64,000 nucleotides of DNA from Massilia niastensis DSM 21313 (GCF_000382345.1 NZ_KB908082.1:1-64000); one strand, 5' to 3'; positions 27,981 to 37,486 are shown, numbered from the stretch's first letter. Program-made: numbers and translations. Notes: a model not told the origin generated them from the sequence alone.

Positions 27981-29597
27981 ATGTACAAGCATTTCTTCCA
28001 TCTGAAACAGGCGCCGTTCTCGATCGCGCCGGATCCGCGCTACCTCTTCATGAGCGAGCGTCACCGCGAGGCGCTGGCCCACCTGCTGTACGGGATCGGC
28101 AGCGGCGGCGGCTTCGTGCTCCTGACCGGCGAGATCGGCGCCGGCAAGACCACGGTGTGCCGCTGCTTCATCGAGCAGATCCCGGAGAACTGCCGGCTGG
28201 CCTATATCTTCAATCCCAAGCTGACGGTCGAGGAACTGCTGCTGACGGTGTGCGACGAGCTGCATATCGCGCTGCCGCCGGCCAGCGCCGGGCCGCTCGG
28301 GGTCAAGGGCTATGTGGATGCGATCAACCGCTACCTGCTCGACGCCCACGCCCAGGGCCTGAACAACGTGCTGGTGATCGACGAGGCGCAGAACCTGTCG
28401 CCGGAAGTGCTGGAGCAGCTGCGCCTGCTGACCAACCTCGAGACCAGCGAACGCAAGCTGCTGCAGATCATCCTGATCGGCCAGCCGGAGCTGCGCGCCA
28501 TGCTGGCGCGTCCGGAGCTGGAGCAACTGGCCCAGCGCGTGATCGCGCGCTACCACCTGGGACCGCTGGGCGAGGCGGAGACCGGCGCCTACATCGGGCA
28601 CCGCATGGCGGTCGCCGGGGCCGCCGGCACGCCGTTCGGGGCGGCCCTGACCCCGCTGATCCACCGCCTGACCCAGGGGGTGCCGCGCCGCATCAACCTG
28701 CTGTGCGACCGCGCGCTGCTCGGCGCCTATGTCGAGAACAGCCCGCAGGTCACCCGCACCATCCTGCAGAAGGCAGCGGCCGAAGTGTTCGCCGGCGAGG
28801 GTCCGGCCAACCGCGCCACCGGCCGCGCGGCCGCGCGCTGGCCCATGCTGGCCGGCGGCGTGCTGGCCGGCGCGGCGCTCAGCGCGGCGGCGGCCTGGCA
28901 GATCATGCCGCACCCCGCGCAGGAACCGGCGCCGGCGGCCAGGCTCGTGGCCAAGGGCACGCCGGCAGCGGCGCCGGCGGCCGCGGCGCCGCGTCCCGCC
29001 GCGATTCCTGTGCAATCGGGCGAGAGCGATGCGCTGCGCGCCCTGGCGGCCTTGTGGGGCCAGCCGCTGGCGGATGGCAACCCATGCGCCGCCGCGCTGC
29101 GCCTGAACCTGCGCTGCCACCAGGGCAGGGGAGGCCTGTACGAACTGCGCCTGCTCGACCGCCCGGCCGTGGTCACCCTGCACGACGGACCGCGCACCGG
29201 CTATGCGGTGCTGGCCGCGATGGACGAGCACAGCGTGACCCTGAGCGCGGACGGACGGCGCGAGCGCATCGGGATTCCCGCCTTCGTCGCGCGTTTCGGC
29301 GGCGAGTTCACCACCTTCTGGCGCATGCCGCGCGGTTTCCGCGACGAGGTGCGCGAAGGCGACCAGGGGCCGGACGTCGACTGGCTCGGCGCGCGCCTCG
29401 CGCAGCTGAACAAGGCCACGCAGCCGGCCCTGGACCGGCCCTTCGATGCGCGCACCAGGGAATGGCTGCGCGCCTTCCAGGCGGCGCAGAGCCTGAAGGC
29501 GGACGGCGTCGCCGGGCCGCGCACCTACATGCGTCTCAACCAGCTGTCCGGCGTGCCGGAACCGCGCCTGCTCGCGGCCTCAGGGACGGGGAAATAA
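27981..29597 (+). CDS. exeA: ExeA/GspA-type AAA ATPase with peptidoglycan-binding domain
   Basis: A 538-residue inner-membrane protein. Residues 1-275 are the AAA domain with the family opener FFHLKQAPFSIAPDPRYLF, Walker A GEIGAGKTT (50-58) and Walker B VLVIDEAQNLS (D134-E135). A transmembrane helix lies about 290-312, and a PG_binding_1 domain ends the protein (DVDWLGARLAQLN to LKADGVAGPRTYMRLNQLSG). In Aeromonas ExeA with ExeB (GspB) inserts the type II secretin through peptidoglycan. gspB follows after 1 base. No other secretion gene is in the window. Confidence 0.9.
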   Translation: MYKHFFHLKQAPFSIAPDPRYLFMSERHREALAHLLYGIGSGGGFVLLTGEIGAGKTTVCRCFIEQIPENCRLAYIFNPKLTVEELLLTVCDELHIALPPASAGPLGVKGYVDAINRYLLDAHAQGLNNVLVIDEAQNLSPEVLEQLRLLTNLETSERKLLQIILIGQPELRAMLARPELEQLAQRVIARYHLGPLGEAETGAYIGHRMAVAGAAGTPFGAALTPLIHRLTQGVPRRINLLCDRALLGAYVENSPQVTRTILQKAAAEVFAGEGPANRATGRAAARWPMLAGGVLAGAALSAAAAWQIMPHPAQEPAPAARLVAKGTPAAAPAAAAPRPAAIPVQSGESDALRALAALWGQPLADGNPCAAALRLNLRCHQGRGGLYELRLLDRPAVVTLHDGPRTGYAVLAAMDEHSVTLSADGRRERIGIPAFVARFGGEFTTFWRMPRGFRDEVREGDQGPDVDWLGARLAQLNKATQPALDRPFDARTREWLRAFQAAQSLKADGVAGPRTYMRLNQLSGVPEPRLLAASGTGK

Positions 29598-29598
29598 T

Positions 29599-30369
29599 AT
29601 GTCCTACATTCTCGAAGCACTCAAGAAAGCCCAGGCCGAGCGCCAGCTGGGCAACGCCCCGACCATCCATGCGCCCGCGCCGACCTACACGCCGCAGGCC
29701 GCTGCCGCGCCCGGGCGCCGCCAGCTCCTGATCGGCCTCGGCGCCGGCGCGCTGGTGGCCGCCGCCGCCGTCTTCCTGTGGCCGCGCCCGGCCGCCGTGC
29801 CGCCGGTGCAGGTGGCCGCCGCGCCGGCCGCCGTCCAGCCGGCCCCGGCCCCGGCCCCGGTCCCGGTCCCACAGGCGCCGGTTCCTGCGGCAGCGCCGAC
29901 GCCGGCGCCGGAACCCGCGCGCGCGGAACCGAAACCCGCGAAGGCCGAGAAGCCCGAGCAGCCCGAGAAGCCCGCCAAGCCTGCTGCAGTCAGGGCAGAA
30001 CGCGAGACCGAACCTGCGCAGCCGGCGCCGAAGAAGGCCGAGCCGGCGCCGGTGGCGGCCGCCGAGCCGGCGCGCGTGGCGACGCCCGCTCCCGCTCCTG
30101 CTCCCACTTCCGCGCCCCCGTCCCAGGCGGCGGGCGAGGAGGGCGTGCGCAGCCTGCAGGAGCTGCCGGAAGCCATCCAGCGCGAGATCCCGAAGGTGGC
30201 CCTCGGCGGCTACATCTATTCGCCGAATCCGGCCGAGCGCCTGCTGCTGGTGGATAAGATGCTGCGCCGCGAAGGCGAGGAAGTGGCGCCCGGGCTGGTG
30301 CTGGAGCGCCTGCTGCCGAAAGCGGCCGTGATGAACTACCGTGGTTATCGCTACCGTGTCGCCTACTGA
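29599..30369 (+). CDS. gspB: Type II secretion assembly factor GspB
   Basis: A 256-residue protein: short cytoplasmic head with the GspB opener [18 protein letters not shown], a transmembrane helix at about 44-62, a Pro/Ala-rich periplasmic spacer (66-190) and the C-terminal T2SSB domain ([20 protein letters not shown] to the end). It partners ExeA/GspA for secretin placement. The gene starts one base after exeA and its 3' end overlaps the likely start of mobB. Confidence 0.9.
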   Translation: MSYILEALKKAQAERQLGNAPTIHAPAPTYTPQAAAAPGRRQLLIGLGAGALVAAAAVFLWPRPAAVPPVQVAAAPAAVQPAPAPAPVPVPQAPVPAAAPTPAPEPARAEPKPAKAEKPEQPEKPAKPAAVRAERETEPAQPAPKKAEPAPVAAAEPARVATPAPAPAPTSAPPSQAAGEEGVRSLQELPEAIQREIPKVALGGYIYSPNPAERLLLVDKMLRREGEEVAPGLVLERLLPKAAVMNYRGYRYRVAY

Positions 30370-30922
30370 GGCCCGGCCCGCGGGACGGGTGCTGGCGGTG
30401 GTGGGCTGGTCCGGCAGCGGCAAGACCACGCTGCTGGAAGGCCTGGTGGCGCGCCTGGCGGCGGACGGCTTGCGCGTGAACGTCATCAAGCACAGCCACC
30501 ACGACATCGAGCTGGAGCCGCCGCGCAAGGACAGCGCGCGCCTGCGCATGGCCGGCGCGGCCGAGGTCATGATCGCCTCGCCCTACCGGATCGCCATCAT
30601 GCGCGAGCTGCGCGGCGCGCCCGAACCGCCGCTGGCCGAGCAGGTGGCGCGCCTCAACCCGGCCGACCTGACCCTGGTGGAAGGCTACAAGTGGGAGCCG
30701 CTGCCCAAGCTCGAGGTGTTCCGGCCGGCGCTGGGCAAGCCGCCGCTGTATCCCGAAGACGCCGCCATCCAGGCCGTGGTCTCGGATGTGCCGCGCCCGC
30801 TGGACGCCGCCGCCGGCGTCGCCTGGCTGGACCTGAACGACCTCGAGGCGGTCCTCGGGTGGTTGCACAATTGGATACAATTCAGTCCTAAAGTTTCTTT
30901 GCAGAACGTCGTTACAGGCTGA
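30341..30922 (+). CDS. mobB: Molybdopterin-guanine dinucleotide biosynthesis adaptor MobB
   Basis: A 193-residue GTP-binding protein with P-loop [10 protein letters not shown] (21-30), [26 protein letters not shown] (switch-like region) and [21 protein letters not shown]. MobB assists MobA in attaching GMP to molybdopterin. The first possible start is the GTG at 30341, inside gspB by 29 bases; a second GTG at 30356 is equally possible as neither has a clear SD. No moa/moe genes are adjacent. A FliA-like promoter for the next gene lies in its 3' end. Confidence 0.9.
   Translation: MVIATVSPTEARPAGRVLAVVGWSGSGKTTLLEGLVARLAADGLRVNVIKHSHHDIELEPPRKDSARLRMAGAAEVMIASPYRIAIMRELRGAPEPPLAEQVARLNPADLTLVEGYKWEPLPKLEVFRPALGKPPLYPEDAAIQAVVSDVPRPLDAAAGVAWLDLNDLEAVLGWLHNWIQFSPKVSLQNVVTG
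30889..30915 (+). promoter_or_regulatory. FliA (sigma-28)-like promoter before yjfB
   Basis: TAAAGTTT (30889-30896) is a perfect -35 for the flagellar sigma factor; 11 bases on is GTCGTTAC (30908-30915), matching the GCCGATAA -10 at 5 of 8. It lies within the end of mobB, 29 bases before the yjfB ATG. Confidence 0.6.
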
Positions 30923-30944
30923 ACGCCTTATCAGGAGAAACGAG

Positions 30945-31142
30945 ATGGACGTCAATCAAATTGCAGGCCTGGCAACGAGCATGGCCGAAACCGGCACCCG
31001 GCACGAAGTCGGCATGACCATGCTGAAGCGCGCACAGGATATCGCGAAGGATCACTCGACCCAGCTGATCGAGTCGGTGAAGGCCTCCAGCCCGCCGAAC
31101 CTGCCGCCCCACCTCGGCAACCGTATCAACACCACGGCCTGA
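30945..31142 (+). CDS. YjfB family putative motility protein
   Basis: A 65-residue protein with the YjfB family pattern: [37 protein letters not shown] and a helical tail. The family is linked to motility in several bacteria but has no biochemical role. CAGGAGAAACG precedes the ATG. The FliA-like promoter upstream supports membership of the flagellar regulon. Confidence 0.8.
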   Translation: MDVNQIAGLATSMAETGTRHEVGMTMLKRAQDIAKDHSTQLIESVKASSPPNLPPHLGNRINTTA

Positions 31143-31246
31143 ACGGCCGTTGCGGCATCGCAAGCGGTCGGCGCGGCCCGGCGCTTGAGTTTTTTGCGCC
31201 GCCGGGCGACACTGGCGGCCATGTCTACCATTCACCGGAGTTCCCG

Positions 31247-31555
31247 ATGACGCACCGCCACGCCCTGATCGCCGCCGCCCTTGCCGGTGTTTGCGCCGCC
31301 CCTGTTGTCGCCAGCGAGCAGATGGGCAGCCCGAAGGCGGACCAGGAAACCTGCTACGGCGTGGCGAAGGCGGGCCAGAACGACTGCGGCACCGCCACCC
31401 ATGGCTGCGCCGGCATGGCCGCGGCCGACAACGACCCGGCCGAATGGAAGTTCGTCGCCAAGGGCACCTGCACCAGGCTGGGCGGCTCGCTCAAGCCGGC
31501 CAAGGCGGACCAGGCCGGCAAGGCGGACGCCGGCAAGGTGGACACCAGTAAATAA
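31247..31555 (+). CDS. bufA1: Bufferin precursor BufA1 (DUF2282)
   Basis: A 102-residue exported peptide precursor: signal peptide 1-23 (ending VVAS), then the DUF2282 pattern [14 protein letters not shown] with HGCAG and KGTC. The four mature cysteines are C36, C47, C54 and C75. In characterised bufferins, cysteines of the precursor are converted by the MNIO enzyme to a thiooxazole form that binds copper in the periplasm. A Lys/Ala-rich tail follows ([17 protein letters not shown]). GGAG precedes the ATG, and the fused enzyme gene begins 3 bases after the stop. Confidence 0.88.
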   Translation: MTHRHALIAAALAGVCAAPVVASEQMGSPKADQETCYGVAKAGQNDCGTATHGCAGMAAADNDPAEWKFVAKGTCTRLGGSLKPAKADQAGKADAGKVDTSK

Positions 31556-31558
31556 GCC

Positions 31559-33256
31559 GTGCCGGCGCTGGAGCATGCCGGCGTCGGCGTCGGGCTGCGC
31601 ACCCCGCATGTCCGCGCCTTCCTCGACCGGCGCCAGCCGGTCGGCTGGATCGAAGTCCATTCCGAAAACTACCTGAACCAGTCGGGCTGGGACTGGCACG
31701 TGCTGGGCCGGCTGCGGCGCGATTATCCGCTCGGCCTGCACGGCGTCGGCCTGGGACTGGGCTCGGTGCACGGCTTCTCCGATGCGCACCTCGCGCGGGT
31801 GCGGGCGCTGGTCGACGCCGTCGATCCCTTCCTCGTTTCCGAACACCTGAGCTGGGGCGCGCTGGCCGGGCGCCAGCTCAACGACCTGCTGCCGCTGCCG
31901 CTCGACGCGGCCGCGCTGGCGCTGCTGTGCGCGCGGGTCGGGCGGGTGCAGGATGCGCTGGGGCGGCGCATCCTGGTCGAGAACGTGTCCGCCTACGTGC
32001 GCTTCCGCGGCGACGCCATGAGCGAGGCCCAGTTCCTGGCCGAGCTGGCGCAGCGCAGCGGCTGCGGCATCCTGCTCGACGTGAACAACCTGTACGTGAA
32101 CCAGCGCAACCACGGCGAGGACGCCCTCGCCGCCATCGCCGCGCTGCCGCCGGGCAGCGTGGGCGAAATCCACCTGGGCGGGCACCTCGAGACGCCGGAG
32201 GCGCTGGTCGACCACCACGGCGCCGCCATCGCGCCGCCGGTGTGGGCGCTGTACCGGGCCGCGCTGGCGCGCTTCGGGCGCGTCCCTTCGCTGGTCGAGT
32301 GGGATACCGAGGTCCCGGCGCTCGAGGTCCTGCTGGACGAGGCGGACAAGGCGCGTGCGATCGCGCTCGCCTTCGATCCTCGCCCTGATCCGCCACGATC
32401 CGCGCCACTCCCGGCTGCCGCGCCGCAGGCGCAGGTGCAGGTGCAGACGCAGGCGCTGGCCGGCCTGCAGGAAGCCTTCGGACGCGCCCTGGCCGATCCC
32501 GGCCACGACGGGACGCTGGCAGCGCATCTGGCGGGGCATGCACGGCTCGGGATCTACCGCGGCAACCTGGCCGCCGGCTGGCGCCGCGCGCTGGGGAATG
32601 CCTATCCCGTCATCGAACAGCTGGTCGGCGGGGAATGCTTCGGCGGGCTGGCGCGCGCCTATGGCCGCGCCCACCCGTCGCAGGATCCGGACCTGAACCG
32701 CTTCGGCGCGGACTTCGCCGCCTTCCTCGAAGGATTCGCACCGGCGGCGCAGTTGCCTTATCTGGCGGACATGGCGCGCCTCGAATGGGCGGTGCACCTG
32801 GCCGCCCTGGCGCCGGACGCCAGGGCGCTCGATGCGGCGGCGCTGTCGGGACTGGACCCGGCGCGGCTGGCGGCGGCGCGCTTCACCCTGCATCCGTGCT
32901 GCGTCCTGCAGCGCAGCGCCTGGGCGGTGGCGCCGCTGTGGCGCGCGCACCGGCAGGAGGGAAGGGCTTTTCCCGCGGCCATGGACGTGCCGGGTGCGCT
33001 GCTGGTGCTGCGCGCGGCCTGGCGTGTCGAGGTGGTGGAGCTGGGCGCTTTCGAGTACGCCGCGCTGGCGCGGCTGGCGGCGGGGGAGGCGCTGGCGGAC
33101 GCGCTCGATACGGCGTGCGCCGGGGTGGAAGCCGAGGGCGGGGATGTGCCGGACATGGGCGCGATGCTGCGCCGCTGGTTCGACCTGGGCGTCGTGGCCG
33201 CGATTGCGGCGGACGGCGCCCGCCAAGGCGTGTGTTCGGCGGGGACGGGCGACTAG
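31559..33256 (+). CDS. bufBC: Fused BufB-BufC: MNIO (DUF692) enzyme joined to DUF2063 partner domain
   Basis: A 565-residue protein. Residues about 5-272 are DUF692/MNIO, the iron enzyme that modifies bufferin cysteines: metal and active-site candidates are E32, H34 and E36 (EVHSENYL), H61, E95-H96 (SEHLSW), E141-N142, D174 and N176 ([10 protein letters not shown]), H205 and H209 (EIHLGGH) and E248. A Pro/Ala/Gln-rich linker (273-298) leads to DUF2063 (about 299-550; [32 protein letters not shown]), normally a separate protein that recruits the precursor. The start is GTG at 31559. No doxX-type fourth gene follows. Confidence 0.9.
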   Translation: MPALEHAGVGVGLRTPHVRAFLDRRQPVGWIEVHSENYLNQSGWDWHVLGRLRRDYPLGLHGVGLGLGSVHGFSDAHLARVRALVDAVDPFLVSEHLSWGALAGRQLNDLLPLPLDAAALALLCARVGRVQDALGRRILVENVSAYVRFRGDAMSEAQFLAELAQRSGCGILLDVNNLYVNQRNHGEDALAAIAALPPGSVGEIHLGGHLETPEALVDHHGAAIAPPVWALYRAALARFGRVPSLVEWDTEVPALEVLLDEADKARAIALAFDPRPDPPRSAPLPAAAPQAQVQVQTQALAGLQEAFGRALADPGHDGTLAAHLAGHARLGIYRGNLAAGWRRALGNAYPVIEQLVGGECFGGLARAYGRAHPSQDPDLNRFGADFAAFLEGFAPAAQLPYLADMARLEWAVHLAALAPDARALDAAALSGLDPARLAAARFTLHPCCVLQRSAWAVAPLWRAHRQEGRAFPAAMDVPGALLVLRAAWRVEVVELGAFEYAALARLAAGEALADALDTACAGVEAEGGDVPDMGAMLRRWFDLGVVAAIAADGARQGVCSAGTGD

Positions 33257-33537
33257 TGGAAGGCGCGCAGGATGCGCTCTTCGCCGGTCCGGTCGCGGTA
33301 ACGCTCGTTGGCGGCGCGGGTGGCGGCCATCATGCGTTCCAGCTGGGCGTCCTCGAAGCGCGCCAGTTCCTCATTCGCCGCTTCCAGCGCCAGGGTGAGC
33401 TTGGCGCGCGCGTTCTGGTAGATCGTGCTGGTGCAATGATCGGTATTCTTGAGCAGTTCTTCCGCGTTTTCGATCACGAGGCGCAGGTCGCCGATCAGCT
33501 GTTCCTGGGACTGCGCGCGGGATTCCGGGGTTTCCAT
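33253..33537 (-). CDS. Small helical protein resembling the DUF883 (ElaB/YqjD) soluble part
   Basis: A 94-residue, probably all-helical protein. [23 protein letters not shown] and [23 protein letters not shown] resemble the N-terminal half of ElaB/YqjD proteins, which tether ribosomes to the membrane in stationary phase. The C-terminal glycine-zipper membrane anchor of that family is missing; the protein ends in a charged helix. The ATG at 33537 has AAGGTG upstream; a GTG three codons earlier is possible. It overlaps the bufBC stop by 4 bases on the opposite strand. Confidence 0.6.
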   Translation of the reverse strand: METPESRAQSQEQLIGDLRLVIENAEELLKNTDHCTSTIYQNARAKLTLALEAANEELARFEDAQLERMMAATRAANERYRDRTGEERILRAFH

Positions 33538-33642
33538 CGTCTTCACCTTTGAGCTGCATTGATGACGTCTTAAAATATAAACAAGGAAGCCCCGCTCTGT
33601 TTGTTAGCGCGCAAACATAAGCCGCCACTTGGCGGCACCGGT

Positions 33643-33855
33643 TTACTGGACGCTGATCCGCACGTCGCCGATCGTGACGGTCTGTCCGCTGCGGATTTTC
33701 GCGGTCTTGCGCAGCTCCTGTTTACCATCGACCGACACCACGCCGCTGGCCACCAGGTTCTTGCCGGCGCCGCCGCTGTCGACCAGGCCGACCAGCTTCA
33801 GGAGCTGGTTAACCTCGACAAATTCTGATGTCAAATCGAAAACTATTTTTTGCAT
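33643..33855 (-). CDS. S4-domain RNA-binding protein (YbcJ type)
   Basis: A 70-residue protein consisting of one S4 domain: FVEVNQLLKLVGLVDSGGAGKNLVASGVVSVDGKQELRKTAKIRSGQTV. It is the free-standing YbcJ/RqcP-like form that binds structured RNA; the exact RNA is not known for YbcJ. Encoded 102 bases downstream of fumC on the same strand. Confidence 0.85.
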   Translation of the reverse strand: MQKIVFDLTSEFVEVNQLLKLVGLVDSGGAGKNLVASGVVSVDGKQELRKTAKIRSGQTVTIGDVRISVQ

Positions 33856-33957
33856 TCTATCCTCGGGATGGTGGGAGCGGCGTACGATTCACGAGGCCGC
33901 CTGAAGGCGACCCTGGCGCCGCCGGAAGGCGGTCGCCAACGTTCCTTCTGTAATGAA

Positions 33958-35352
33958 TTACGCTGGATCGGGGCGGGTCATCTCGATCGGGACGATCCAC
34001 TGGTCGAACTGCTGTTCGTCCACGAACCCCGTCTGCAGCGCGGCCTGGCGCAAGGTCAGGCCTTCCTGCGACGCCTTCTTGGCGATCTGCGCGGCGCGAT
34101 CATACCCGATATGCGGCGCCAGCGCGGTCACCAGCATCAGCGATTTTTCCATCAGCTCGCCGATCCGCTCGCGGTTCGGTTCGATGCCCTGGGCGCAGTG
34201 CTCGTCGAAGGAGCGCATGCCGTCGGCCAGCAGGCGCGCGCTCTGCAGGAAGTTATGGGCGATCATCGGCTTGAACACGTTCAGCTCGAAGTTGCCCTGG
34301 GAGCCGCCGACCGTGATCGCCACGTCGTTGCCGAACACCTGGCAGCACAGCATGGTCAGCGCCTCGCACTGGGTCGGGTTGACCTTGCCCGGCATGATCG
34401 AGCTGCCCGGCTCGTTCTCGGGGATGGTGATCTCGCCCAGGCCCGAGCGCGGGCCGGAGGCCATCCAGCGCACGTCGTTGGCGATCTTCATCAGGGCGGT
34501 GGCGAGGGTCTTGAAGGCGCCGTGCGCGGCCACCATGGCGTCGTGGCCCGCCAGGGCCATGAACTTGTTGGCCGCGCTCTTGAACGACAGGCCGGTGCGC
34601 GAGCCCAGTTCGGCCGCGATGCGCGGCGCGAATTCGGGGTGGGCGTTCAGGCCGGTGCCGACCGCGGTGCCGCCGGCGGCCAGCGCCAGCAGGCCGGGCA
34701 GGGAAGCGCGGATCGCCGCCTCGGAGAATTCGAGCTGGGCGACGTAGCCGGAGAATTCCTGGCCCAGAGTCAGCGGGGTGGCGTCCTGCAGGTGGGTGCG
34801 GCCGATCTTGACGATCGGGGCGAACTCGCGCGCCTTGCGTTCCAGGGTGCCGCGCAGCTGCGCCAGCGCCGGCAGCACGTCCTTGGCCACGGCGATGGCG
34901 GCCGCCACGTGCATCGCGGTCGGGAAGATGTCGTTCGACGACTGGCCCATGTTGACGTGGTCGTTCGGGTGCAGCAGGCGGCTTTCGCCGCGTTCGCCGC
35001 CCATCAGCTCGGAGCCGCGGTTGGCCAGCACCTCGTTCATGTTCATGTTGCTCTGGGTGCCGGAGCCGGTCTGCCAGACCGCCAGCGGGAACTCGCCTGG
35101 GTGGCGGCCGTCGAGCACCTCGTCGGCGGCCTTCATGATGGCGTCGGCCTTGTCGGCGGGCAGCTTGCCGAGCGAGCGGTTGACCGCCGCCGCCGCGCGC
35201 TTGACCTGGGCCAGCGCCGCGACCAGTTCCGGCGCCATGCGCTCGCTCGAAATATGGAAGTGGTGGAGCGAGCGCTGCGTTTGCGCGCCCCAGAGCTGGT
35301 TGGCCGGCACCTCGATCGGGCCGAAGCTGTCCTTCTCGATCCTGTTTTCCAT
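33958..35352 (-). CDS. fumC: Fumarate hydratase, class II
   Basis: A 464-residue class II fumarase, normal length. Signature residues include [39 protein letters not shown], the [16 protein letters not shown] loop and [15 protein letters not shown]. It interconverts fumarate and L-malate in the TCA cycle and is oxygen-stable. Its start lies only 43 bases from that of the divergent FimV-like gene. Confidence 0.97.
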   Translation of the reverse strand: MENRIEKDSFGPIEVPANQLWGAQTQRSLHHFHISSERMAPELVAALAQVKRAAAAVNRSLGKLPADKADAIMKAADEVLDGRHPGEFPLAVWQTGSGTQSNMNMNEVLANRGSELMGGERGESRLLHPNDHVNMGQSSNDIFPTAMHVAAAIAVAKDVLPALAQLRGTLERKAREFAPIVKIGRTHLQDATPLTLGQEFSGYVAQLEFSEAAIRASLPGLLALAAGGTAVGTGLNAHPEFAPRIAAELGSRTGLSFKSAANKFMALAGHDAMVAAHGAFKTLATALMKIANDVRWMASGPRSGLGEITIPENEPGSSIMPGKVNPTQCEALTMLCCQVFGNDVAITVGGSQGNFELNVFKPMIAHNFLQSARLLADGMRSFDEHCAQGIEPNRERIGELMEKSLMLVTALAPHIGYDRAAQIAKKASQEGLTLRQAALQTGFVDEQQFDQWIVPIEMTRPDPA

Positions 35353-35395
35353 GACATTTCCTGTTTTGCAAGCTGGGATTAAAGAGTTTACCGCA

Positions 35396-36547
35396 ATGTC
35401 CGTTATTTACGTTCGGGCTTACTGGATTCTCTTCCCTATGGCATGCCGCCTTCCTTTGTTACTGATTTCCGCGCTGCTTGCCGGCGCGGCCCCCGCCGCC
35501 GAACTGGGCGAACCACGCGTCGGCTCCTACATGGGCCAGCCCCTGGTGGCCGACATCGAACTGACCCTGCTGGAAGACCCGGCCACGGCGGTCCAGGTGC
35601 GCCTGGCCCATCCGAACGTCTATCGCGGCGCGAATATCGGCATGCCGCACGTGCTGTCGACATTGAGCATGTCCGTGGTGCGGCGCGACGGCCGCCAGTT
35701 CCTGCACGTGACCTCGCTGGCGCCGGTCGAATCGACCCACCTGCACCTTTACCTGGAGCTGGCGGACGGCAGCCAGCGCGGCGTGCGCCTGGCGACGCTG
35801 TGGCTGGCGCCGGATCCGCATCCGGCGCCGCCGCCCGTGCCTGTGAAGGTGTCGGATCCGGTGCCGGTCGCGCCCAGGGCGGTGCAAGCGGCGCCTGTCG
35901 CCGCGCCGGCGCCGGCAGTGCCCAAGCCGGTGGCGTCGAAACCTGCCGTGCCCAAGGCGCCGCCGGCCGCACCCAGGCTGGCCGAGGAAAAGCCGGTGCA
36001 GCCCAAGCCTGCGGCGGCGCCGAAAGCGCCGCCCGCCGAAGCGAAGTCCCTGCCTGTGCCGCTGCCGTCGCCGGCAGCAGCGCAGCCGGCGCCGGCAGCC
36101 TGTCCGGCCGTGACACAGGAAGCGTCCAGGGCCTGCGTCGTGCTCGACGTCAAGAACGCGCAGCTGCGCGAGCAGATCGGCCAGCTGGAAGACAAGGTCA
36201 AGGTCCTGCAGGTGGCGTTGGGCGCGAAACCTGCCGACGTGGCCGGTCCCAGGCCGGCGGACGCGAACAAGCCGCATCCGGTCCGGAAGAAGCGCAAGCC
36301 CGAGCCGGAGCCGGAGGAGGGCTGGCCCTGGGGCTGGATCGGCGGCGCGGCCGCGGCCGTGCTGGCGCTGGCGGGCGCGCTGGTAGCCGTGCGCCGGCGC
36401 AAGGGAGGGAAGGCGAAGGCTCCGGCGGTGCCGGCGGTGCCGCTCATGGCGCGTCTCCGCCAGCGGCTTTCTCGTAAGAAAAAGGCCGCCGCCCCGGTCG
36501 AACCGAGCCTGGACGAGTCCGAGCACGACACGTCTACACAAGTCTGA
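35396..36547 (+). CDS. Short FimV-like protein
   Basis: A 383-residue envelope protein. A signal peptide ends near residue 36 (GAAPAA) and leads into the FimV N-terminal domain ([21 protein letters not shown] to about residue 145). A Pro/Ala/Lys-rich spacer follows, then a coiled coil ([22 protein letters not shown]), a transmembrane helix ([20 protein letters not shown]) and a basic tail. Full FimV proteins of 800-1000 residues have LysM and a TPR-containing cytoplasmic domain; both are absent. Start ATG 35396 has AAAGAG upstream; an ATG at 35438 would give a neater signal peptide. Confidence 0.75.
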   Translation: MSVIYVRAYWILFPMACRLPLLLISALLAGAAPAAELGEPRVGSYMGQPLVADIELTLLEDPATAVQVRLAHPNVYRGANIGMPHVLSTLSMSVVRRDGRQFLHVTSLAPVESTHLHLYLELADGSQRGVRLATLWLAPDPHPAPPPVPVKVSDPVPVAPRAVQAAPVAAPAPAVPKPVASKPAVPKAPPAAPRLAEEKPVQPKPAAAPKAPPAEAKSLPVPLPSPAAAQPAPAACPAVTQEASRACVVLDVKNAQLREQIGQLEDKVKVLQVALGAKPADVAGPRPADANKPHPVRKKRKPEPEPEEGWPWGWIGGAAAAVLALAGALVAVRRRKGGKAKAPAVPAVPLMARLRQRLSRKKKAAAPVEPSLDESEHDTSTQV

Positions 36548-36556
36548 TGTTTACGT

Positions 36557-36820
36557 TATACTGGGTTTGTGGTCGACGAGATCACAGACGGCGCAGGGTC
36601 TGGCGCAGCCACCACCGATAGCGTGGCGCGGAAAGCAGACAGTCGTTGAATAAACGCCTGTGTTCGGAAGCAGTTTGCCTGCCTGCTGTGTGCAGCAAAC
36701 GCCGGGAGCAACCGGCAAGAGGCGACACCAGGAGATACCTGGTGTTCGCTCTCCGAATCTCGCGGCTGAGCCCATGGCTTGGTCGCTGACAAAAAGCGCC
36801 TGCGGGCGCTTTTTGTTTTT
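36557..36820 (+). ncRNA. Candidate structured small RNA, family not recognised
   Basis: TATACT at 36557-36562 is a good -10, with no convincing -35. The next 250 bases form a chain of separate hairpins: 36566-36588 (9 bp), 36604-36630, 36639-36661 (CGTT/AACG plus ACAG/CTGT), 36673-36700 (GTTTGC/GCAAAC), 36701-36716 (GCCGG/CCGGC) and 36722-36749 (11 bp, one bulge). They end in a strong terminator at 36791-36814. No convincing ORF crosses it. It does not match the tmRNA, RNase P, SRP or 6S patterns I know. It could also be the 3' UTR of the FimV-like gene. Confidence 0.5.
36791..36820 (+). terminator. Rho-independent terminator of the candidate RNA
   Basis: AAAAAGCGCC (36791-36800), loop TGCG and GGCGCTTTTT (36805-36814) form a 10-bp stem continued by T's. 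Confidence 0.9.
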
Positions 36821-36866
36821 CTGCGCCCTTCCAGAAGCCTGATTCCCTGGCTATCCACCGCCTATG

Positions 36867-37096
36867 GTTCAGGGTCAGGTCTGTCATTCGGACATGGGCG
36901 CACAACCCTTGCGAAATCTCAGCACGGCTTTAAGTATGTTGTGACTTTTTTCCTCTTTCCGACATGGTCCGTAATGCACGGATTGCGGTGACCAATGGGA
37001 GCCATGCATTGACGGGTTTGGGATAAACAAGCCAGCATTTTGAGATAGAGCAAAGGTGCTCGATCGGTGTCCGAATGACAGATCTGACCCTGAATG
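36867..37096 (-). repeat. 230-bp element with terminal inverted repeats, copy B (inverted)
   Basis: The same element as at 15822-16051, in the opposite orientation and about 90% identical by hand alignment. Its two ends (about 36868-36893 and 37070-37095) are inverted repeats with one mismatch in 26. Differences from copy A cluster in the middle (CCGCAAGCGG versus CCGCAATCCG region) while both ends are conserved. It lies between the candidate RNA and fliT and holds no convincing gene. Confidence 0.8.
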
Positions 37097-37204
37097 CCTG
37101 TACTGCTGTTTGTGGCATGATGCCCTTGCTGTATGTACTTCCTGTGGGGCAGGGTGCCAAATGAAAAAGGCGCCAGCGGCGCCTTTGCAATCAATTAAGT
37201 CTGA

Positions 37205-37486
37205 TCAGTGCGCCTGCATCGCGCGGTCCAGCTGGCCCATCCAGGGGTCGGTCACGTCGCGGATCGCGCGGTCGTTGGCCATCAGCTGCTTGAGCAGGTC
37301 GATCTTGCGCAGGCGCTTGGGGCCATCCAGCGCCGGCACGCCGGTATGTGCCGCGCGCGCTTCCACTTTCGCCTCGGCGCCGAGCTGCTCGAAACCGTTC
37401 CAGTCACCCGCCTTGGCCGCGCTCGCCATCTGGCCGGTCAGGGTGGCCAGGTTTTCGTACATCGAGAGGACGTCGTTTGCGGTCAT
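37205..37486 (-). CDS. fliT: FliT-like flagellar export chaperone
   Basis: A 93-residue helical protein with the short FliT pattern: VLSMYENLATLTGQMASAAKAGDWNGFEQL, then LRKIDLLKQLMANDRAIRDVTDPWMGQLD. FliT binds the filament cap protein FliD and, in enterics, FlhDC. No other flagellar gene is adjacent, but a FliA-like promoter is upstream, which supports the call. Confidence 0.75.
   Translation of the reverse strand: MTANDVLSMYENLATLTGQMASAAKAGDWNGFEQLGAEAKVEARAAHTGVPALDGPKRLRKIDLLKQLMANDRAIRDVTDPWMGQLDRAMQAH

Noticed and set aside
36557..36820. 6S RNA, RNase P RNA, SRP RNA or cobalamin riboswitch
   Set aside because: 6S needs one long rod with a central bubble, RNase P its GAAAGUCCGG-type core, SRP its GGAAGGAAGCAG apex, and a B12 leader its downstream transporter. 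None is present.
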